DNA of 15,924 bases. Source: JAMWCX01 sp964352425 (GTDB lineage: Bacteria; Omnitrophota; Gorgyraeia; 2-01-FULL-45-10). The stretch spans positions 1-15,924 of the forward strand of contig CAYGRZ010000036.1 of NCBI GenBank assembly GCA_964352425.1, given 5' to 3'. Every line of letters begins with the position of its first letter. Positions within the stretch are counted from its first letter, which is position 1. The translations under genes and the position numbers were made by a program. The notes beneath the pieces were generated by a model. It was given only the letters and a program-made list of their open reading frames with translations. It was not told the origin of the DNA and did not search any database. Positions 6,036 to 13,900 of this stretch are shown here, piece after piece.

Positions 6036-7112
6036 ATGATCAGGATGTCGAAACTGTTCAAAAAGCATCAGGACCCGGAAGGCGCCCTGCCAAAAGGCAT
6101 AAAGCCCGATGAGCCAGCGCAGGAAAGCTCCGGCCATGACGGGACCGTCTCGCCGCGGTTTTCCGGACATGAATCCAGCATCAGGATATCCGACGCGCTG
6201 CATAGGGAGATCGAGAAGGAACATGTCGCCAGCTCCAGCGTCGAGCGCCTGTATGCCGAGGCCCTTGACAGGGCCAGGCAGCTGTACGGCCGGGAACCGA
6301 AGGCCCGCACGAACCTCGCCGCCGAACTCAATCCGCTGATCGACAAGCTTATCGACATGATCCTTGCCGGCAGCGACGAGCTCCTGCTGGCGTGCCTCGA
6401 GGAATACCGGCAGATGGAAGACCTGCTCTATTACCATATCGTGAACGTCTCCATCATCTCGCTCGCGATGGGCGCAAGCATCGGCTATGAGCGCTCCAGG
6501 CTTATCGAGCTCGGCGTGGCATCATTCCTCCACGATATCGGCGAAAAGAACCTCGATAAGATCCACAAGCCGGAGACGCTCAGCGACCAGGACCTCGACA
6601 AGATGAGGCGCCACCCGGAAGAGGGGGCGCTCATTTTAAGCAAGATAGATGCGGCCTTAAGCCAGAGGATCCTCGACGCGGTGCGCCAGGAGCACGAGCG
6701 CGCCGACGGCTCGGGCTACCCGAAAGGGCTCGTCTCCGATGAGATCACCGAGTACGCGCAGATCATCGGGCTCGCGGATATGTACGAGGCGATGATGCAC
6801 CGCCAGCCGTACCGCGCCGCCCTCACGTCGCTCGAGACGGTGCGCACGATCCTGAAGAACAAGAAGATATTCTCGAGGAAAGTCGTCAAGGCGCTGATCG
6901 AGGTATTCGGCCTCTTCCCGGTCCAGGCGCTGGTGCAGCTCAACACCAAGGAGATAGGCGTCGTCGTGAAGAAGAACCAGGACCTGATATCGAGGCCGAT
7001 CGTCGATATCCTGATAGACTCCTATGGTAAGGAGCTTAAAACACCGAAGCGGATCAATCTTGCCGAGAACCCGGTCATCTATATAGACAGCTGTGTGAAG
7101 CAGGAAGCGTGA
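6036..7112 (+). CDS. HD-GYP domain protein (putative c-di-GMP phosphodiesterase or sensor)
   Basis: A 358-residue protein with a charged, variable N-terminal region (1 to about 85) and an HD-GYP domain (about 105-330). The family hydrolyses cyclic di-GMP. Visible motif residues are His134 (YYHIVNV), His166-Asp167 (FLHDIG), His193 (RHPEEG), His220 (EHERADG), Gly227-Tyr228-Pro229 and Asp248 (ADMYEA). Two positions depart from the usual pattern: HHE..DGxGYP is EHE here, so the first metal-binding His is Glu219, and the usual HDIGK lysine is Glu. Activity may therefore be altered or lost. An upstream in-frame ATG at 5979 would overlap the ATPase gene; the ATG at 6036 is preferred because AAGG (6027-6030) precedes it by 5 nt. 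There is no signal peptide or membrane segment, so it is cytoplasmic. It sits 19 bp after the ATPase gene and 1 bp before the next. Confidence 0.85.
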   Translation: MIRMSKLFKKHQDPEGALPKGIKPDEPAQESSGHDGTVSPRFSGHESSIRISDALHREIEKEHVASSSVERLYAEALDRARQLYGREPKARTNLAAELNPLIDKLIDMILAGSDELLLACLEEYRQMEDLLYYHIVNVSIISLAMGASIGYERSRLIELGVASFLHDIGEKNLDKIHKPETLSDQDLDKMRRHPEEGALILSKIDAALSQRILDAVRQEHERADGSGYPKGLVSDEITEYAQIIGLADMYEAMMHRQPYRAALTSLETVRTILKNKKIFSRKVVKALIEVFGLFPVQALVQLNTKEIGVVVKKNQDLISRPIVDILIDSYGKELKTPKRINLAENPVIYIDSCVKQEA

Positions 7113-7113
7113 T

Positions 7114-7569
7114 ATGCCGAAGATGAGGATGGTCCTGATAGGGGTGTTGATACTCGCGCTGGCGGGCTATGCGTTCTGTCTGAATAAAAAGCTGCAGGGC
7201 GTTGAAAGTAAATACGCCTCTGACGCTACGGAGATACACAGGAAGCTTGCGCGGCTGCACGAAGAGAAATTGAAGGCCCAGGAAGAGGCGGCGAGGCAGA
7301 AGGCGGAACTTGAAAATATGAAGGCCTCGGCTGCTCCGCTCCAGGAGCCGGCGGCCCAGATCATCGCGGCTGTTCCGGCAGCACGGCAGGCTGCGCCGGC
7401 ACCGGCCGCGAGAGCGCCCTCCGCGTGCGGCGTGAGATCGCCGAAGGCATCGGCAAAAGAGGCCGCGGCGAAAGAGAAGGCCGAGAAGCTGAAGGCCGAG
7501 GTCGAGGCGTTGATGGAAAAGTCCGGCAAGATCAGGAATGTATGGGAAGAGCGGGAGGCGCGGCTCTAA
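7114..7569 (+). CDS. Membrane-anchored coiled-coil protein
   Basis: A 151-residue protein not assigned to a named family. Residues 5-22 form one transmembrane segment or uncleaved signal anchor (MVLIGVLILALAGYAFCL). Residues about 25-72 are a charged heptad-like coil (IHRKLARLHEEKLKAQ...). A flexible Ala/Pro segment (73-105) follows, then a second Lys/Glu/Ala helix (110-151). It probably spans the inner membrane once and projects a helical rod into the periplasm. It starts 1 bp after the HD-GYP stop (AGGA at 7102-7105) and ends 2 bp before the Wza-like gene, so it is firmly within this operon. By position it may be a structural or adaptor part of the export apparatus, perhaps standing in for the coiled-coil periplasmic part of a Wzz/Wzc-type co-polymerase; that role is inference. 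Confidence 0.7.
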   Translation: MPKMRMVLIGVLILALAGYAFCLNKKLQGVESKYASDATEIHRKLARLHEEKLKAQEEAARQKAELENMKASAAPLQEPAAQIIAAVPAARQAAPAPAARAPSACGVRSPKASAKEAAAKEKAEKLKAEVEALMEKSGKIRNVWEEREARL

Positions 7570-7571
7570 GT

Positions 7572-8480
7572 ATGGATAGAAAGAAGCTCATGAGGCCGAT
7601 AGCGCATCTCTCGATTATCGTCATATGTGTTTTTGCGCTCTCTTCATGCGTCTATAACAGCGCGGCGATGAAAAAAGGGGCGCAGGATCATTACCTCAAG
7701 GGCCAGCAATACTACGAGCAGGGAAAATATACGAAAGCCAACGCTGAATTCAAGACGGCCAAGGACCTGCTGGCAAGGGACACGCGCGTAAACGAGAAGT
7801 TGAACGCCGCCGCACCCGAGGCGCGCCACGAGGTTGCCTCGCCGAAGACGAACAGGGATACGTTAGCCCTCAGGGGTAAAAGGACCTCGCGGCCGCAGTA
7901 TGTCATCGGCGTCGAGGATCTGCTCTACGTAACCGTCTGGCAGAATGACGACTTAAGCCAGGAGGTGCTCGTCCGGCCCGACGGCAGGATATCGTTCCCG
8001 CTTATCGATGACGTGGACGCCGAAGGCCTGACCATCCCGCAGCTCAGGGGTACGGTGGCCGAACGGCTGAAGGAGTTCATAAAATATCCGCAGGTCTCGA
8101 TATCGATCAGAAGGCTCGGAGGCAAGAGAGTCATCGTGCTCGGCGAGGTGCGCTATCCGGGTGTCTACCAGGTCACCGGCACGGAGAGCGTGCTCGAAGC
8201 GGTCGCGATGGCGCAAGGATTCACCAATGATTCTCTCGCGTCGAGCATGGTCGTGATAAAAGGCACCTTCACCGACAACCCGAGGGTTATCAGGGCCAGC
8301 GCGAATATGGCCTTGAGGGGCGTCATCAGCCAGAATATCATCCTCGAGTCGGGTGATGTGATATTCGTTCCGAAGAAGCCGATCTCCGACCTCGTCTGGC
8401 TCACGAACGAGGTGAATACCGTCATGTCAGCGGTTACCGGGAATGTATCGGCCATCAAGCCCCTTGTCAAATGGGATTAA
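7572..8480 (+). CDS. Wza-like polysaccharide export lipoprotein
   Basis: A 302-residue outer-membrane lipoprotein. The signal peptide ends in a lipobox, LSSC (23-26). Residues 33-68 look like one tetratricopeptide-type helix pair (DHYLKGQQYYEQGKY...). A polysaccharide biosynthesis/export (PES) domain spans 109-182, with QYVIGVEDLLYVTVWQ and VRPDGRISFPLI. An SLBB domain follows at 186-268 (VIVLGEVRYPGVYQV...). The family forms the outer-membrane channel for capsule or exopolysaccharide. One SLBB domain and about 300 residues is shorter than E. coli Wza (about 380), a size common in exosortase-linked systems. The ATG at 7572 lies 2 bp after the previous stop; GGGAGG (7553-7558) is 13 nt away, so initiation may rely on translational coupling. 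The in-frame Met at 7590 is an alternative start. Confidence 0.88.
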   Translation: MDRKKLMRPIAHLSIIVICVFALSSCVYNSAAMKKGAQDHYLKGQQYYEQGKYTKANAEFKTAKDLLARDTRVNEKLNAAAPEARHEVASPKTNRDTLALRGKRTSRPQYVIGVEDLLYVTVWQNDDLSQEVLVRPDGRISFPLIDDVDAEGLTIPQLRGTVAERLKEFIKYPQVSISIRRLGGKRVIVLGEVRYPGVYQVTGTESVLEAVAMAQGFTNDSLASSMVVIKGTFTDNPRVIRASANMALRGVISQNIILESGDVIFVPKKPISDLVWLTNEVNTVMSAVTGNVSAIKPLVKWD

Positions 8481-8487
8481 GTAACGA

Positions 8488-8781
8488 ATGACGAAGGATA
8501 AAATTTATTCTAAGAATCCAGACGTTGTCTTCCGCAGGATCGCCGACGAGTTCATACTCGTGCCTATACGGCAGAAGGCGGTGGACCTGAAAAGCATTTA
8601 CACTTTAAATGAAACGGCCGCGTTTGTCTGGGAGCTCATCGACGGCGTGAGGACAGCGCAGCAGATAAAAGAAAACGTTGCGGAAGAGTTTGACGTAGAT
8701 CTCCGGCTCGCGGACTCCGATATCACACGCATGCTCCTACAACTGGAGACTTTAAGCTTCATAAAAAAGTCGGCTTCGTAA
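8488..8781 (+). CDS. PqqD-like peptide chaperone
   Basis: A 97-residue protein matching the PqqD family (RiPP recognition element fold). The signature YTLNETAAFVWELIDG (38-53) is followed by the helical segment TAQQIKENVAEEFDV and a C-terminal helix ending near 92. PqqD-type domains bind leader peptides and present them to modifying enzymes. No radical SAM enzyme or precursor peptide is visible here. Related genes are known from exopolysaccharide/exosortase loci, where their role is unclear. The gene begins 7 bp after the Wza-like stop with only a weak Shine-Dalgarno sequence and is the last of the operon. The next gene is convergent, with 10 bp between the stop codons and no terminator. Confidence 0.82.
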   Translation: MTKDKIYSKNPDVVFRRIADEFILVPIRQKAVDLKSIYTLNETAAFVWELIDGVRTAQQIKENVAEEFDVDLRLADSDITRMLLQLETLSFIKKSAS

Positions 8782-8791
8782 CGGATGCCCA

Positions 8792-10561
8792 CTATTCCCG
8801 CTTTTGGGCCATAGCCTCATGAAAGCGTTTAAATTCTCTATCCAGATTGTCCTGGAAATCGATCGAGAAATGAAGCCGCGGCCTGTTCCCGCCGCCCTCC
8901 GTGAAGGGACGGTTTACCAGGGGGTCGAGCGGTATGCCCCACTCGAGCCTTAACGTCGCCTGATTTAGTATCCTGATCCGCACTCCGGCGCCAATGGACG
9001 CCATCCGGCGGTCGGCCTGTTCCCCCTGTATCATACCTCTCTTCTGGCCGTATCCGTAATCGAAAAAGAAGACACCCGTTATCTCGTCCTTTATCGGCCT
9101 TTCGCCGTATGGGAATTTCAATGTGTCCGGAAGGAAGCCCGGAGAGACCAGCAATTCGATATTACCGTAAAAACCCGCATCCGCCAGGTAGTCGCCGGAA
9201 GGGTATCCCCGAACAGAGTCTATACCTCCCACGTAAAGCTCCTCCTGCGGCATGAGTTTCTCAGATGCGAGCTGGCCCGTAAACTTGCACTGTACATTGA
9301 TACCCTTGACTGTCCCGCGCAGGAACTGGGCGTAAAGATTGAATTTAGAAAAAGTATTTTCAGCCTGCCTGGACGAGAATTCTCCCTTTCTCCTGGCGCC
9401 TAAAAAATTCAGGCCCTGGGAGAATTGCGGTTTAATGTATGCGCTGCCCTCAGCGCTTCTATCCATAAGTCCGGCGCCAAACCGCACTATCCTTAATCTG
9501 TCCGCGTTGATTGTCCCGTTGTTATATACGACCCTTTTGTTGTTGGCTTCAAGGCCCGCGGACAATTCTCCTTTATACACGTCCTTCCGGAAGAGATCCT
9601 GATAAAGATAGGCACTGGCGCTATCCGCCATAGAGGATATACCCCACGACTCAAAATCCTTCTTGGGAAAGGCCTTCGTCTTGTTATATCCGTACAGGAC
9701 CGTAGTCCCGAAATTTGTTATGGGTACCCTATGGTATGCGTATGCACCGCCAAAATTTTTACCGCCCGTATAACCTGCCATCAGGGTATCATCCAATCCG
9801 ATCAGATTGTTCTCTACGAACCCGGCCCCTTTTCTTATCTTTCCGGTCGAGACCGAACCCTCGTTGTCCATTGTGACGGTGATATGGAACGGAAAATAGG
9901 TCTTCTGGGTTAAAGCGACATCCGTGGTACCGGGCTTTTTTCCCCGCAGGAGAGTTGATTTTACCTCGCGATCCGGATTTTTATTCATGAATTGCAGTGC
10001 GCGGGAGATCCGGTCATATCTCAGGACTTCGCCGGCTTTTATCAGCCAATAGTAATAAAGGCGCTCCTTCAAAAAATACCTTGCTTTGGTGACCTCAAGG
10101 GTTCCCATCTTCGCTTCAACGACCCGCACCACCGTTACTCCCTCCTTGATCTCCTGAGGCGGGATAAAGGCAGCGGCTATTACGCCCCGTTTTAAATATT
10201 CTCTCTGGATGGCGCCTGTGAGGTTTTCCCGCAGTTCAGACTCATATACCTCCCTGTCTTCATACTTTTCAAGGACGGGTCTGAAGTCCTCGACAGGAAA
10301 GGTCTCGACGCCTTCCAGCTTTATGGTTTTCACAAAGAGGCTGGGGCCGGAGAATTCCTTCTTTTCGGGCGCTTCTCCAGGTTCGGCAGGCTTGAGGGGG
10401 GCTTTTATAAGTTCTTTTTCGACCTGCTGTCGCACGGAACGGTCAACCTCCCTTGTGGCTTGATTTACAAGGGGTTGCGGCCATACAGGGCACGATGAAA
10501 CAATATACCAGAAGGACAGCAACGATCCTGCCGTGATCTTTAAGAGTCTCTTACGCTGCAT
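8792..10561 (-). CDS. TpsB two-partner secretion translocator (ShlB/FhaC/HecB family)
   Basis: A 589-residue outer-membrane protein that would export the adjacent TpsA exoprotein. It has a signal peptide (MQRKRLLKITAGSLLSF...), then two POTRA domains (about 75-150: SLFVKTIKLEGVETF ... VVRVVEAKMG, and about 150-220: LEVTKARYFL ... STLLRGKKPGTTDVAL), and a 16-strand-type barrel from about 225. The barrel has the family loop motif VRGY at 450-453; Arg451 matches the essential loop-6 arginine. LEWGIPLDPL and RLHFSIDF lie near the end. About 20 charged residues follow the last strand (DNLDREFKRFHEAMAQKRE), unlike the usual terminal Phe. The frame is open to 10618, but a promoter places the transcript start near 10600, so the ATG at 10561 is chosen. 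The family is sometimes called fhaC/hecB, but orthology is not certain enough to name it. Confidence 0.9.
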   Translation of the reverse strand: MQRKRLLKITAGSLLSFWYIVSSCPVWPQPLVNQATREVDRSVRQQVEKELIKAPLKPAEPGEAPEKKEFSGPSLFVKTIKLEGVETFPVEDFRPVLEKYEDREVYESELRENLTGAIQREYLKRGVIAAAFIPPQEIKEGVTVVRVVEAKMGTLEVTKARYFLKERLYYYWLIKAGEVLRYDRISRALQFMNKNPDREVKSTLLRGKKPGTTDVALTQKTYFPFHITVTMDNEGSVSTGKIRKGAGFVENNLIGLDDTLMAGYTGGKNFGGAYAYHRVPITNFGTTVLYGYNKTKAFPKKDFESWGISSMADSASAYLYQDLFRKDVYKGELSAGLEANNKRVVYNNGTINADRLRIVRFGAGLMDRSAEGSAYIKPQFSQGLNFLGARRKGEFSSRQAENTFSKFNLYAQFLRGTVKGINVQCKFTGQLASEKLMPQEELYVGGIDSVRGYPSGDYLADAGFYGNIELLVSPGFLPDTLKFPYGERPIKDEITGVFFFDYGYGQKRGMIQGEQADRRMASIGAGVRIRILNQATLRLEWGIPLDPLVNRPFTEGGGNRPRLHFSIDFQDNLDREFKRFHEAMAQKRE

Positions 10562-10605
10562 GCGGTATCCCGCTCTTATTGTGATGATTATACTATAGCG
10601 GTACA

Positions 10606-10634
10606 AGTCTACATTCAAAACACGCGATTGTCAA
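10606..10634 (-). promoter_or_regulatory. Promoter of the tpsB-like gene
   Basis: On the minus strand, a perfect TTGACA (10629-10634) and TAGACT (10606-10611) are separated by 17 bp. A second AT-rich -10-like box (TATAAT, 10587-10592) lies further downstream. Transcription would start near 10600 and leave a leader of about 40 nt before the ATG at 10561. The riboswitch is on the other strand and is not part of this transcript. Confidence 0.65.
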
Positions 10635-10661
10635 ACCGGAAAACCTTTCTTAGCCAAACCC

Positions 10662-10689
10662 TTGTTTTTCGGGCAGCATATGGTATAAT
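10662..10689 (+). promoter_or_regulatory. Promoter of the riboswitch-exoprotein transcript
   Basis: TTGTTT (10662-10667) and a perfect TATAAT (10684-10689) are separated by 16 bp, and TGG directly before the -10 makes an extended -10 element. Transcription would begin near 10696, about 40 nt before the riboswitch and about 240 nt before the exoprotein start. Confidence 0.7.
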
Positions 10690-10735
10690 CAGTATGCAGG
10701 CACAATACAGCCAGGTTTTTATCCGATCTCTGAAA

Positions 10736-10876
10736 GTCGATAAAGGCAAACCCGATGAAAATCGGGGACGCAAAGCTTAAGAGCCTAAGTTTATGGTTCG
10801 TCGGTGGTTGTTCGTATTTTGCGCGAACAGCACAAATCTAACGACGACCGATGAATATGGCAGTCAGTTGCCGAAG
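10736..10876 (+). ncRNA. Cyclic-di-GMP-I (GEMM-I) riboswitch aptamer
   Basis: The conserved core is present in order. AAAGGCAAAC (10742-10751) leads into hairpin P2, CCCGAT/ATCGGG (10751-10756/10761-10766), capped by a GAAA tetraloop (10757-10760). The hallmark GGACGCAAAGC follows (10766-10776). P3 carries CCTAAG (10784-10789) and TATGG (10856-10860), the two halves of the classical 11-nt GAAA tetraloop receptor. GTTGCCGA (10867-10874) closes the aptamer. By comparison with the Vibrio Vc2 aptamer, G10745 corresponds to ligand-binding G20 (c-di-GMP type rather than the A20 of cGAMP-type relatives), A10772 to A47, and a C at about 10871 to C92. The outer arm of P3 is unusually long (10790-10855). 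The element lies in the leader of the exoprotein gene, on the same strand. Confidence 0.93.
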
Positions 10877-10891
10877 GTAGTAAGGTTTTTT

Positions 10892-10927
10892 ATAGCCTAC
10901 GGCCGATATTAAGCTGTAGGCTGTTTT
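10892..10927 (+). terminator. Terminator-like hairpin, likely riboswitch expression platform
   Basis: AGCCTACGGC (10894-10903) pairs with GCTGTAGGCT (10913-10922) over 10 bp, including one G-T pair, around a 9-nt loop. The run TGTTTTA follows at 10922-10928. It sits 18 bp after the aptamer and about 11 bp before the exoprotein ATG, where a transcription-termination switch is expected. The T-run is short, so blocking translation is an alternative mechanism. Confidence 0.65.
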
Positions 10928-10938
10928 ATCTGTAAGAA

Positions 10939-13900
10939 ATGAACCTGAAGATGAAGACAAAATGCTTTCTCAATATCATGGCCGCGGTTATGATGCTCAT
11001 CCTGGCGGGTGGGGAGGTAGAGGTGTTTTCACTTCCCGAGGTTGATCAGGTGCAGAACGGCTCCGTCGATGTACAGATGAAAGACCCCGCCACCATGACC
11101 ATAAGCGCCACCGATAAAGCGATAGTAAATTATAAGTCTTTCAACATCATGCCCAATGAGTCGGTAATAATCAGCCTTCCCTCATCAGACAGCCAGATAT
11201 TGAACAGGGTGGTTGGGCCCGGTTCAAGCCAGATACTGGGCAATCTCAGCAGTAACGGGATCATAATCCTTATAAACCCGTCCGGCATCTATGTAGGCCC
11301 CAGCGCCAACATAACCGCTGCCAGCGCAATCTTATCGACAAGAGATCTTTCGAATGAGCGATTCCTTAATGGCGAGTATCTTTTCCGGAAGATATCGAAG
11401 GAACAGCTCGACAGGCTGATCCTTAATGAGGGTAAGATCGTGGTGCAGAACGGCGGCTTTTGTGTGCTTATAGCTGGTGCCATCGAAAATAAGGGCCTTA
11501 TACAGGCAAAGGCCGGGACGATCGCCCTGGCTGCCGGCAATGTTATAAGGCTTGAGTTTGCGGGGAACAGCCTTATAGGGGTAGGCGTTGAGGAGGCCGT
11601 GGCGCAGGCCGTGCTCGATTACCAGGGTAAACCGGTTACGGACCAGATCAGGAATACAGGGACTTTGGACGCGGAAGGCGGCACTGTTATATTGACAGCC
11701 TCCAGCCTTGAGAACGTCTTCTCCAGGCTGATAAATACGGAAGGGGTGGTAACGGCGACACATCTCGAAAAACGGGATGGGAAGGTCGTATTTGTGGCCA
11801 ATGGTCCTGTGAACGTAAAGGGTACCCTCGCCGCATCCGATATAATAGTAGGGGATACATCCCATAATATTGTACCTACAAAGGTAAAAATAGAGGAAAA
11901 CGCGTATGTCACCGCAGAAAATTCGATAACTATAGCAGCTCAAGAGGTTATAAATGTAAATTCCACGATCGGGGCCCCTACAGTTACACTGGTCTCGGGC
12001 GGATCTATAGAAACCGGAGATATGGCGATTATACAGGCTACAACCCTTACCATGACAGCCAACAGGTTCGGCACATCAGCAACCCCTGTAAACGTAGCGG
12101 CAGACATGATACATCTCATACGCCTTAATGGAGATATCGATATACGGCAATCCATCGGTATCGGGACATCGGTAATGATCACAGGCCCCCCGGGAGGCGA
12201 CTCCTTCGGAGCAATTTCTTACAATAAAAATGCCTCCCGGCTCACGCTGGAAGGCGGTAGCGTAATTATTTCGGGAAATCAGCCTGCAAATCCCGGCATT
12301 TTCTTCTATTCCGACCTTTTCATAAAAGGCGATCTTCAAGTCACGGCAGGTAACGTAAGGCTTGCCGGCGAAGGCCCTGAGCATACCCTCACCATCACAG
12401 GCGGCTATAAACAGACAGGCGGCGTATTTGACGCCGGCGCGTATACCATTACCGTAGGCGGCAGCTGGCTCAATGAAGGGGGTAGTTTCCTCGCAGGCGC
12501 CTCTACCGTGGTCTTCAACGACGCCTCAAAAACCTCGTATATTACCGGAGATAATGTCTTTTACAACCTCACCTGCCTTACCCCGGGTAAGAGAATAGTA
12601 TTCGAGGCAAATACCCTTACTACCGCCCAAAATACCCTGACTATAGAAGGCTCAGATGACAACCACATAACGCTTGAGTCCTCTATCGCCGCCCAGGGAA
12701 GCGAATTCGGCATTTATATCAATTCCGTAAGCGATGCCCAGGGTAACCCTTACGTGCAGTATGTGGATGTGTATTACAGCCATGCTTACGGGCCGGTAAC
12801 CCCCATCCTCGCCCATGATTACTACATCCCCGCGCATCTTAATATTGACTGGGATGATACGCATATTTGGGATGGAGGCAGTATCGTAGATTCCAACTGG
12901 ACTACCCCTGAGAACTGGGCCGGTGACCTCGCGCCTGAAGCCCTGGACAGCCTTACATTCAGCGGCGCCGTGCGCACAACCACCAATAATAATTTTACTG
13001 ACGGTACCGAATTTGCCGCCATCCTCATTAGCGCAGGCGGTTTTACCCTGGGCGGCAACTCTATCAAAGTCACAGGAGGCGTGACTTTCAGCTCAACCAC
13101 TACATCTAATATCACTCTCAATATGGTCTTTGACACAACTCAGGCAATTTCTGTCACCAATTCCGCCACGAGGGTATTGAATATTACCGGTATCATAAGC
13201 GGCGCGGGCGGCCTTACCAAGTCGGGCTCAGGTATACTGATCTTAGCCGGCCAGAATACCTTCGGCGGAGCCGGCCAGAACGTCACTTTAAGCGCGGGAA
13301 CGCTCAGGATCAATCATGCTTCAGCCCTTGGCGATGCCGCGAATACCTTTATCATAAACGCCGGAACTACTATTGATAACTCCTCAGCCGCCGCCATCAC
13401 CATGTCATATGACTACGCCCAGCAATGGGGAGGTAACTTCACATTTACCGGCACCAGAAACCTTACCTTCGGCACCGGTGCTGTGTCCATGACCGCAACC
13501 TGCCAGGTGACGACAAGCGCAAGCGTTCTTACGATAGGAGGCATCATATCGGGGTCCGGGTTCGGCCTGACCAAAGCGGGCACAGGCACACTCACGTTGA
13601 CAGGCTCCAATACCTACACCGGCACGACAGCCATCAACGCCGGCACGCTGGCCCTGGGCACCGGCGGCGTCATCCACGCCGATTCTTTCATCTCTTTTAA
13701 CGGCGGTGTCCTGGCAGGCACAGGCACCTTCGGTTCCGGCGGCTCGGCAATGTTCGGAGGTGAGCGCAGCCTGGGCAGCAGCGGCGCCAATAAGGTATCT
13801 CTTGCCGGCGCAAGCGGCGGAGGTTTTGCCGCCTATGGCGGAGCGCTTACGGTTGACCTGGGCGATGCCACATGGGCCTCAACCACCAATTTCTACGCCA

